A stretch of 64,000 nucleotides of DNA from Pyropia yezoensis (Eukaryota; Rhodophyta; Bangiophyceae; Bangiales; Bangiaceae). Under the pieces are notes generated by a model. It ran no database searches. It was not told where the DNA came from and saw nothing but the letters and a program-made list of their open reading frames with translations. Location: contig CM020618.1 of the NCBI GenBank assembly GCA_009829735.1, forward strand, positions 16,043,346 to 16,107,345. Reading direction: 5' to 3'. Both the position numbers and the translations under genes were made by a program. Shown here one piece after another: positions 19,009-27,166 of the stretch. The stretch's first letter is position 1, and each line of letters begins with the position of its first letter.

Positions 19009-20538
19009 TCAAAGGTACAGGTCATCTTCGTCTTCGTCCTCCTCCAGCTCCTTCGCGTCCCCAATGAGGGTCCCAAACTCATCGTCGTCGTCAGGCACAT
19101 TACCAAAGCCGTCATCGTCCTCAGGGTTCTCTGACCCTGACAGGGAGGGTGTAGGAGAAACGTAAAGGGCCGCCCGCTTTGGCCCTTTACCCTTGCTGCT
19201 GCGCTGTGTAGCAAACTGCAGCTACCTCGTCACCTGCGCCCGACGGCCGACCGAGAGCAAGGCAGCCGCCGAGCGACCGCCCGTCACGGCCGTCGTGATG
19301 GACATGGCGCCGGAAGCAGACATGTGGGGCGCCGGCGTCGCCACAGCCCGCTCAGCGGGCGCCGCCGATCGGCGCAAAGTCTGCGGTCCAGCCGTGGCCG
19401 CAGGTGCAGCCGCCGCCGCCGCTAGAGGCCCCATCCCCAGTCCGTACCGCACCGGTGGTGCGGGCGCCTGTGCTGGGCGACGTGGTTGTGTGGGTGGGGG
19501 TAGGACACGCGGTTGCGCGGCCGGGCGCGGCGCGACGGGCGGCCACGAAAAGTCGACGACGGGCGGTAGGGGAGGCGAACCTGGCGGATGGCTGCCGTCA
19601 GGGAGCGGCCAAGGGAGAAGCGCAGCAGGGGGGGGCGTGGGTGGGGGAGTACTGGCGGCGGCCACAGCCCCGGCGGCCGCTGAAGAGCGGCCACCTGGAC
19701 CACTTGAACTTGCAGCGGCCCTGACGACGGACGCCGCCGCGGCCTGCCCAGCAGCCGCGGCCACTGCAGTCGTCGAGGCCGCTGGGGCGGCCGCCCCCCC
19801 CCCGCCCCCCCCCCCCCCGCACGCCGCCTTCCCTATCCGCCCCCCCTGCACCGGCGGCCGCCCCTGCGGCCGCCCCAGAGCTCAGCACATCTGCTTCTTC
19901 TGCTTCATGCACTTCCCGGGCAGCAGCTCCCGCAGAAGGGCCCGATGGAGCGGGCCCCGTTCCACCAGCCCCGCCGCTGTTGGCGGCCGCGCCCGAGGCG
20001 GCCGACCCTTGTTGCGCAGCCAAGTGGGCCGCGATCAGTTCGTCGGCCCGCCTGGCCAGAAAGTCACGAAAGCGCGGCTCGTCCCGAATTGCGGTTGCCG
20101 ACAAAGTCGCGACGATGTTGCGGTCACGGGCCGCCTCCGCAAGCACGTTCAACGCCTTCGTGCTTGCCTCGCCCTCCTGCTTAAACGCCTTGTCGCGGGC
20201 TGCCTGCGCGAGCTCGGCCAGCATTGACTGCGTTCCCAGCGGGCGGTCCGCAAAGGTAGCCGGTCGCTGGCGCTTGCCAGCAGCCAGGCCGTCCGCTCGC
20301 GTCCCCTCCTGGTCGCCGCCGCCATCGGTCGTGGCCGCGTCCGTTGCGGCACCGTCGGCTGCGGCCGCATCACGCGCGCTGAGGTCGTCGCCCACGCTTG
20401 CCGCGGCGCTGGCTGCACCCCCCGCCGCGCCAGCAGGGCGGCGGCCGCGGCGGCGTGCCGCCATGGCCTCCATCGCAGCGGCGCCGCTATACTTGTCGGA
20501 AATCTTCAATACGCGCCAGCAGTCAATCCAGTAGTCCG
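19009..20538 (-). pseudogene. Harbinger-type Myb/SANT-like protein, C-terminal piece
   Basis: Reading leftward from the GypA-3 insertion, the piece begins YWIDCWRVLKISDKYSG. This is the hydrophobic-x-x-CWxxLK end of the Myb/SANT-like partner protein encoded by PIF/Harbinger elements. A helical stretch follows (SMLAELAQAARDKAF, DEPRFRDFLARRADELIA), then Ala/Gly-rich linkers and a strongly acidic tail (PEDDDGFGNVPDDDDEFG) ending at the stop 19009-19011. The frame changes near the C-rich homopolymers at about 19796-19820, and an in-frame TAG lies at 19222-19224. These partner proteins bind DNA and help import the transposase. Target-site copy GTCCG (20534-20538) marks the break. Confidence 0.6.
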
Positions 20539-21009
20539 TGTGGCAGTATTGACCCCCAGGTAGGGGGCAACACGTGCCATGCAAGGGGCGGCAGGCCACT
20601 AGCCTGATCCGTTCCTCCCCCTGCATTTGGGTCCATATTCCCTAAGTTCGGGATAGTTAGCTTAGTAGTAAATCCAACTTGGATTTGTTGAGGGTTTTCT
20701 GCATTTATCGTCTTGAATTTTCGTGTGGCCCGGTGGGCAGGTGCTGGGGTGGGAGATTCTGAGTGGCGAGATTCTGAGTGGACCCTGGGGGGATAAGGGG
20801 AGGGACAGCGGGGCTTGGCCCTGCGTCCCCGTCCCGACCAAGAAACTGTTGGACCACACACCATCTTCTTGTTTGTCCGTGGGGGGATTGCCCCACAACA
20901 GGGATAGAGTGTGTGCGACTTGCACTTCTTCCGGTTCCCCCGACACGGGAGGCAGCCCCCGCACACCGCCCCAACTTGGGTACTGTGTGTGCGAGTGGTT
21001 TTTGCCACA
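20539..21009 (+). repeat. GypA-3 5' LTR
   Basis: 471 bp, TGTGGCA to TGCCACA. It carries a 3-bp insertion near 20687 that the tandem copies lack. No clear TATA box is visible. Confidence 0.93.
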
Positions 21010-21011
21010 TT

Positions 21012-21029
21012 TGGTGGAGCAGCAGGGGA
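21012..21029 (+). other. GypA-3 primer-binding site
   Basis: TGGTGGAGCAGCAGGGGA starts 3 nt after the LTR and is complementary to a tRNA 3' end with CCA. The tRNA was not identified. GypC uses nearly the same site. Confidence 0.65.
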
Positions 21030-21128
21030 CAGAGGTAAACTTTACCTCCGGGTGCACCCGGGTGTAGGGGGCCCTCTGTCTCAGAGGAACGGTGGACTTG
21101 GACCGTGTCATACGGATCGTTAGCCAAC

Positions 21129-23075
21129 ATGGCTAGCTCGGACCCCCCGTCGTCCGGGGAGTACACGGGTGACGCACGTACTTCAGTGCCTTTGAATACT
21201 GGTGAGACACAGGTGGGTTTACCTGGGGTCGCAGAGGGACTAGAGGTCCCTCAAGCCAGCAGGACTGGAAGTGCGGGCGGGCAACAGGCCACCCCGACTC
21301 AGTCGGGAGTTCACTCGGGTGACACTTCTGACGTGGGTGGGCCGAAGTCTGGCCACCGCGTGGTATACTCAACGGGAACGTCCCAAGGGGTGAGGACTGT
21401 CCCCGCGAGTTCCACTCGGGTTGGAGCCAACTTTGGCATGGAGCCATCGCCAACTAGGCTTTCGGAGGACGGCGGACCTCCGTTGGTCGGCGATGGGCTC
21501 GCGCCCATGACCCCGGTTGAGACCCCTGAGGAACGTGGTTACCCCTCAGGTGGACTCCCGGAGGTGGACCGAGACTCAACTGGAGTCGTCAATCCACTCC
21601 TCGCGGAAACTGTCCGTCGGGAGGCGACCACTGTGTTGCGGCAGACTTTGCCGGACCTGGTGGTCACGATGACGAATACTATTCTGAATCAGATTGTGGC
21701 GAGTTTGCCAGATGGCCTTAATGTCCAGACCGGATTGGGGCCTTCGAGCCCGCAGGCGCAGGGGATGCCCCCCCTGACACCTATCTCGGGTCGCCCTGAA
21801 CAGGGGGCGACCCCTGTGACTCCCAACGGGGGAGCCACACCATACTCGGTGGGGCGTACGCCCTTCATGGGGGAGTTCCCCCCGACAACACCGGCGGCTA
21901 CACCAAGCGCGCCGCGCCGGACTACAGGCACTAGGGGTGAACTTACCCCAGTGCCACAGCGGCTGTTCCCTCAACGTGAGGTGCCGCACAAGATCCAGGT
22001 AGCCAACCCGGTCTACCAGAGGATCTTTGACTGTGAGACCTACGCCCTCCACAACAAGTCGGTGGCGTATGGTCCTGACCAGGCCCGAGCCATGGGCCGT
22101 GCCAAGAAGAATGCACTTCACTCTTTTGGGCACAAAGCGGAGTGGGATGGAACTCCCCCCCTCCGTGTCTTTGAGTTCCTACGTCGTTTCACAAAAGCCT
22201 GTGACGACAATGCCATAAGTGAAGGCATGGCTTTTTACATGCTACAGGAGTTTACGAAGGGAGACCTGCGGACAGAACTTATGTCCGTCATGCCCAGCTC
22301 CTCAAGTGGAGGCGCTGGGGAGGTGACGTCCTATTTGGAGCTCGTCAACTGGTTGTTGAGGGCCATGGTTGATGAAGCGGCGTTGGCTTCTCAAGTCGAG
22401 GAGTTTACGCAAGCCCATCAGGAAGAGGCGGAGGACGAGTTGTCCTTTGCGGAGCGAGTCCGTAAGCTCAACAATCTTTGTGGGTTTCTTCATCCACAAG
22501 CTGTGGTGAAGAGTCGGTTTGTGGAAGGACTCCACTGGTCAGTCCGGATGGAGACCCGGGAGCATAACACTGCCCGGGCGACCCTGGCCGAGTTGGCTAG
22601 GTTCGCCTACCGCAGAGGCGAGGCCTACCGCAAGTTGCGGGAGGAACAACGCCAGGAGCGTCAGGCCGAGTTGGCCAAGGAACGGGAAGAGGCGCGCCAG
22701 GCCAGAGAGTTGCGAGAGGCACGCCGAATCCGCAAGGAGAGGGTGGTAGCTGCCGTGGGAACTTCCCAAGGTACCTCGTCGTCTTCCCCAGTTGGGAAGA
22801 CCCCTCCGGGAACTGATCATCGGTGTTGGAACTGCAACTCCGATGGTCACTGGGCATATGATTGCCCCAAGTTGAGTAAACGCATCCAACAGCTTGTTAG
22901 GAATGCGAGTAAGAAGTCGGCTACGAACGAAGTGCGTTCACGCCGCGAGGGTGGGTCTCAACCAGTGGTGGCGGTCGCCACACCCTCGACGGAGGGGGCG
23001 GACACGTCGTCCTCGGACTCGTCGTCGTCCCCTTCGCCCTCAGATTCGGACGCCAAGTCGGCGGGAAACGAATGA
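21129..23075 (+). CDS. gag: GypA-3 Gag
   Basis: 648 residues from ATG 21129 (MASSDPPSSGEY), the first ATG of the open frame. The N-terminal ~280 residues are Pro/Thr/Gly-rich. A retrotransposon capsid domain follows (FDCETYALHNKS, WDGTPPLRVFEFLRRFTKAC, EVTSYLELVNWLLRA), then a Glu/Arg/Gln-rich coiled segment. The CCHC zinc knuckle CWNCNSDGHWAYDC lies near residues 566-579, and the tail is Ser/Asp-rich. It forms the particle and binds element RNA. It ends at TGA 23073-23075, six nucleotides after a slippery heptamer used to enter pol. Confidence 0.93.
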   Translation: MASSDPPSSGEYTGDARTSVPLNTGETQVGLPGVAEGLEVPQASRTGSAGGQQATPTQSGVHSGDTSDVGGPKSGHRVVYSTGTSQGVRTVPASSTRVGANFGMEPSPTRLSEDGGPPLVGDGLAPMTPVETPEERGYPSGGLPEVDRDSTGVVNPLLAETVRREATTVLRQTLPDLVVTMTNTILNQIVASLPDGLNVQTGLGPSSPQAQGMPPLTPISGRPEQGATPVTPNGGATPYSVGRTPFMGEFPPTTPAATPSAPRRTTGTRGELTPVPQRLFPQREVPHKIQVANPVYQRIFDCETYALHNKSVAYGPDQARAMGRAKKNALHSFGHKAEWDGTPPLRVFEFLRRFTKACDDNAISEGMAFYMLQEFTKGDLRTELMSVMPSSSSGGAGEVTSYLELVNWLLRAMVDEAALASQVEEFTQAHQEEAEDELSFAERVRKLNNLCGFLHPQAVVKSRFVEGLHWSVRMETREHNTARATLAELARFAYRRGEAYRKLREEQRQERQAELAKEREEARQARELREARRIRKERVVAAVGTSQGTSSSSPVGKTPPGTDHRCWNCNSDGHWAYDCPKLSKRIQQLVRNASKKSATNEVRSRREGGSQPVVAVATPSTEGADTSSSDSSSSPSPSDSDAKSAGNE

Positions 23076-23108
23076 CCGTTGGAGCTGGTCGTCCGAAGCT
23101 CACAACGG
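23063..23108 (+). promoter_or_regulatory. GypA-3 predicted -1 ribosomal frameshift signal
   Basis: GGGAAAC (23063-23069) is in the correct phase (G GGA AAC in the gag frame). It is followed by a 6-nt spacer containing the gag stop and then a stem: CCGTTGGAGCT (23076-23086) pairs with AGCTC and CAACGG (23097-23108) with one bulged A and a 10-nt loop. Pol lies in the -1 frame. GypB and GypD have the same heptamer and spacer. Confidence 0.75.
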
Positions 23109-26100
23109 CAGCCTCGGCCAAGTGGGCCAAGAGGACGAACCAACCGTGTCGGATACTGCGGCGACCTAAGGGAGTCCGCCCACCTCGGGTGGGACTTCCC
23201 AAGAACGTAAACCCACGTCGGGTCATCGCGGTGCTGACGGGTGAGAACTTCCAGGTGGCTGGACGGGTGCAACTTGCCCCCGGCCGCGCCTGTTGTGCCC
23301 GTATCGTACTTGATACCGGGTCAGGAGCCTCCTTGATACGCAAGTCGCTATTACCAAAGGGGATGAGGCTCCAACGCTGGAAGTCTAAAGCTGACCATCT
23401 GATCGATATCAATGGTGGGGTACTTCCCATCGTTGGTGCCGTGACCCTACCAACTCGGTTGGGGACCCATGAGGTCGACGTGACCTATGGTGTAGTTGAG
23501 AATATATCGGTACCCCTGCTTCTGGGTACCCCTTATGTCGTAACACAAGTGCCCTTGATTTGTGGCCCTGAGTACTGGGTCAAGTTGATGAATGGGGAGA
23601 CTATCCCCATCCTTGGTAAGGGAAAGTCTGTGGCTCCTGTGACAGTCTCACAGTCGAAGCCTGTTTGTTCTGTGAGGGAAGGGTTTACTGCTACTCTGCG
23701 TTTAGCCCGTAAAGTCATGTTGCCCCCCAACTCGGTGGCGCACGTGGATGTTGTAACTGATTATGCGGGGAACGGGTTGGTGCACCCTAACCCCCGTCTT
23801 GCTCGCAAGCACCAAGTGCATGTTGCCCTTGGCACGATGGACTCCAAAGCCGGAGTCCCGTGGAGGATCCAGGTGATGAACCTGAGCTCGTCGCCCAAGT
23901 TCTTCAAGTCGGGGGCCAAGTTCGGCTATATCGACCAACACGAGGGACCGGTAGTAGCGGTCACCCTCAGCGCGGGCGCAAGTAGCGACCCGAAGTCCGG
24001 AAAGGAGAAGCATCAAGCCAAGTCGGCCGCCTCTCCTCGGCCCCAGGTAAACATGGAGGGTGTTCCACCCAGGTTGAGGGTTCAAGTTGAACGCCTCTTG
24101 GACCAATATCACAAGTTGTGGGATGGTCAATTGGGACTCATGAGAGCTACCCAACACCGGATCGAGTTGAAACCCGGTGCGCCCCCTATACGCCAACAAC
24201 CGTATAGGGGGGGACCCCGTTCAGGGGCCCTCGTTAAGGAGCAAGTTGCTCGCATGGAGGCCCTCGATGTGATCGAGGCCAGCAACGCCGAGTGGGCGAG
24301 TCCGGTGGTGATCGTCCCCAAAGTTGATGGGACCCCCCGGTTCTGTATCGACTACCGTAAGCTCAACGAGAGCACGGTGAAGGATAGTTATCCCCTACCT
24401 CGGATGGATGACTGTCTGGACTCTCTGGGGGAGGCAAACGTGTTCTCTACCCTGGACTGTAACGCGGGGTACTGGCAAATTCCCATTGCCCCGGAGGACA
24501 GGCATAAAACTACCTTTACCTGTCACTGTGGTACCTACCAGTGCAAGCGTCTACCGTTTGGCCTGTGTAACGCGCCGGCAACTTTCCAGCGCGCTATGGA
24601 CATGATTCTGGCCGGAGTACGGTGGCAGATCTGTCTCGTGTACCTAGACGATATCATTGTGTTCTCCCGAAGTCCGGAGGAACACATTGGCCATCTTGGC
24701 CAGGTGTTCAAGCTACTTGCTGACGCCGGAGTGTCACTGAAGGCGAGTAAGTGCCACCTCTTCACTCAAGAGGTGGAGTACTTGGGACATGTTGTCCGTC
24801 CGGGGCGTCTCAGTGTCAACGAGAAAAACTTGAGGGCCATCCGCAAGGCTCAGTACCCCCGGACCCAGACCCAGATGAGGAGCTTCCTCGGGATGTGTAA
24901 CGTGTACCGACGTTTCACTAAGGGCTTCGCCAAAGTGGCGAAGCCGTTGAATGAGTTAGTGAGCTCAACGCTACCGAAGAACCTGCCTCCCCCAAGTCGG
25001 GTGGAGCAGGAATCCTTTGAGACTCTTCGGGACCTTCTGCTGAAGCCCCCTATCCTGGCTATTCCCAGGTTGGGAGGCCACTACATCCTGGATGTGGACG
25101 CTAGCTACGACCAACTTGGTTGTGTGTTGCTTCAGCAACAGCCGGACAAGGAGTACTTGCCGGTGGGATACTTCAGCAAGGGGCTAAACTCGGCCGAGAA
25201 GAACTACGGAGTCACCGAGTTGGAAGGACTCGCAGTGGTATGGGCGGTGACGTCACTTCGTCACTACCTAGAGGGTGAGAAGTTCCTCATCCGCTGTGAC
25301 CACCGCGCGTTGCAGTTCATCTTCAAGACGGACTGTACGAACACTCGTCTCAACCGGTGGAGGGTGCGACTTGCACCCTTCAACTTTGATATTGAGTACC
25401 GACCGGGCAGGCAACATGCCCTTGCCGACGGCCTCTCTCGGGTACCTACCGAGGGACTGGACACCACCCCAGTCGATGAGGACATCCCCATCGTGGGGGT
25501 AGTCACGCGCTCGGGTCAGGCGTTGAATCCCGAGGCGCCAGGGAACAAGAAGTACTTGCCCCTGTCCCTGGACGAAGTAGTGAAGGCCCAGGCCGGGGAT
25601 CCCTTCTGCAAGTCGCAGAGGGATACCCTGGATACAGTGGCGGAGACGCGGTTCTTCCTGGGAGACGATGGCCTCCTCATGAGGAGGGGGGTATTCCAGG
25701 GGACCGAACAACTTGTCGTCCCCGCATCCCTCAAGGACAGTATCCTTGAGAGGGAGCATAACGCTCCCACGGGTGGACACCTGGGGTCTAGTAAACTGTA
25801 CCAGACCCTGAGGACCAGGTACTACTGGCCGTCCATGGTGGTGGACATCTACAGTTGGGTGGCTGCCTGCACAAGTTGTGCACAGAACCGTCTGATGGAA
25901 CGGCGGCCTACTACGGCTATGCTATTGTTCCCGGCCAAGGAGCCCTTCGCCGCGTTGGCGATGGACATCCTTGGGCCACTGCCAGTGACCGAGGAGGGCA
26001 ACCAGTACCTCCTGGTCATCTGTGACCGCTTCACGAAACTTACGCGAGCGATCCCACTGGCAGAGATCACGGCCATGTCGGTCGTGTCAGCCTTCCTAGA

Positions 26101-27055
26101 TCACTGGGTTGCCGCGTATGGCATTCCGGATAGTACACTATCAGACAATGGACCGCAATTTGCGTCTGTACTGTTTCAAGGAGTGCTGGATATGTTGGGG
26201 GTTAAGGCAAACTATGCCACCCCCTACCACCCACAAACTAATGGGCAGGTGGAGCGCTTCAACAAAACTATTGTTAGGCAGCTGCGCCATTATGTGAGTG
26301 AGCACGTGAAGACGTGGGACCAATACATTTCTATTCTGACCACTGCCTACAATTCGCAGGTTCACTCATCTACCGGGGAAGTACCCCTCGCTTTTGTGAC
26401 CCCCCGTCGCGTGCGGTCTATTGCCGTGCGGCGGCCGCTCCCAACTAGGGAGGATGGTGGCAGTACGCCCACTCCTACTGAGAGTAAGGCGGAGTTCGCT
26501 GCTAGGCTCGAAAACCTCATCCCTAAAGTCAGGGCTGAGATGGACAAAGCACAAAAGCGCTACAAGCGTACCTTTGACAAAAAGGTGCGCAACGCCAAGC
26601 ATGTCCCCGAGCAGGGTGACTGGGTATTGGTCCACTCACACACCCCAACTGGGGGTAAGTTAGTGTTCCAGACGAAGGGGCCGTACCAGGTCCTTCGTAC
26701 TGATGGGCGGCGCTTCACCATCGAAAGTGACGATGGGGTCCGCACAGTGAACGGACAGGACGTGGTCAAAGTTGCACCACCGCCTGCAGGCGACCCAGCT
26801 TGGGCGCGTGCTTTGAAAACGTGGCGCCTGCCCTCGCTGCCTGCAGCCAAACAGGGCCCGCAGGAGTACGTGTTCGACAAGTTCATCGACCACGGCTGGG
26901 ATGAGGATACTGACCGCCTCATGTTGAGGGTGCGTTGGTTTGGCTACAAAGCCAAGGATGATACGTGGGAGTATGTGGAGGACCTTCCTGCTGAGAAGGT
27001 CCGGGCGTACTGTGCCCGGAACGAGATAGACCCTAACAGCCCTCCCTCAACGTGA
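23072..27055 (+). CDS. pol: GypA-3 Pol: protease, RT, RNase H, integrase, chromodomain
   Basis: 1327 residues counted from ATG 23072, which overlaps the gag stop as ATGA; the frame is already open upstream at the slippery site. The protease has IVLDTGSGAS (Asp81). The RT contains FCIDYRKLNE, LPFGLCNAPATFQR and VYLDDIIVF (524-527). RNase H has Asp674 (ILDVDAS), Glu717 (TELEG), Asp743 (RCDH) and Asp786 (LADGLSR). The integrase has an HHCC finger (His896, His903, Cys933, Cys936) and DDE residues Asp965, Asp1025 and Glu1061, then a GPY/F-like module. A chromodomain is at about 1265-1314 (LMLRVRWFGYKAKDDTWEYV). All catalytic residues are present. It belongs to the Ty3/Gypsy chromovirus-type group. 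Confidence 0.95.
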   Translation: MTVGAGRPKLTTAASAKWAKRTNQPCRILRRPKGVRPPRVGLPKNVNPRRVIAVLTGENFQVAGRVQLAPGRACCARIVLDTGSGASLIRKSLLPKGMRLQRWKSKADHLIDINGGVLPIVGAVTLPTRLGTHEVDVTYGVVENISVPLLLGTPYVVTQVPLICGPEYWVKLMNGETIPILGKGKSVAPVTVSQSKPVCSVREGFTATLRLARKVMLPPNSVAHVDVVTDYAGNGLVHPNPRLARKHQVHVALGTMDSKAGVPWRIQVMNLSSSPKFFKSGAKFGYIDQHEGPVVAVTLSAGASSDPKSGKEKHQAKSAASPRPQVNMEGVPPRLRVQVERLLDQYHKLWDGQLGLMRATQHRIELKPGAPPIRQQPYRGGPRSGALVKEQVARMEALDVIEASNAEWASPVVIVPKVDGTPRFCIDYRKLNESTVKDSYPLPRMDDCLDSLGEANVFSTLDCNAGYWQIPIAPEDRHKTTFTCHCGTYQCKRLPFGLCNAPATFQRAMDMILAGVRWQICLVYLDDIIVFSRSPEEHIGHLGQVFKLLADAGVSLKASKCHLFTQEVEYLGHVVRPGRLSVNEKNLRAIRKAQYPRTQTQMRSFLGMCNVYRRFTKGFAKVAKPLNELVSSTLPKNLPPPSRVEQESFETLRDLLLKPPILAIPRLGGHYILDVDASYDQLGCVLLQQQPDKEYLPVGYFSKGLNSAEKNYGVTELEGLAVVWAVTSLRHYLEGEKFLIRCDHRALQFIFKTDCTNTRLNRWRVRLAPFNFDIEYRPGRQHALADGLSRVPTEGLDTTPVDEDIPIVGVVTRSGQALNPEAPGNKKYLPLSLDEVVKAQAGDPFCKSQRDTLDTVAETRFFLGDDGLLMRRGVFQGTEQLVVPASLKDSILEREHNAPTGGHLGSSKLYQTLRTRYYWPSMVVDIYSWVAACTSCAQNRLMERRPTTAMLLFPAKEPFAALAMDILGPLPVTEEGNQYLLVICDRFTKLTRAIPLAEITAMSVVSAFLDHWVAAYGIPDSTLSDNGPQFASVLFQGVLDMLGVKANYATPYHPQTNGQVERFNKTIVRQLRHYVSEHVKTWDQYISILTTAYNSQVHSSTGEVPLAFVTPRRVRSIAVRRPLPTREDGGSTPTPTESKAEFAARLENLIPKVRAEMDKAQKRYKRTFDKKVRNAKHVPEQGDWVLVHSHTPTGGKLVFQTKGPYQVLRTDGRRFTIESDDGVRTVNGQDVVKVAPPPAGDPAWARALKTWRLPSLPAAKQGPQEYVFDKFIDHGWDEDTDRLMLRVRWFGYKAKDDTWEYVEDLPAEKVRAYCARNEIDPNSPPST

Positions 27056-27166
27056 GGGAAGGCCGAGCAACAGTGCCAAGAGAGTGCTTCAAGTCGAAGT
27101 GGTACGCAGAGTGGCTTTAAACTACAGCCCTAACCCTCACACTCTCACAACAAAGGCAGCTGCCAA

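Noticed and set aside
19193-20227. Long plus-strand ORF opposite the Myb/SANT-like C-terminal piece
   Set aside because: Ala/Pro/Arg-rich translation of a GC-rich antisense strand; the minus strand has coherent motifs and an acidic tail.
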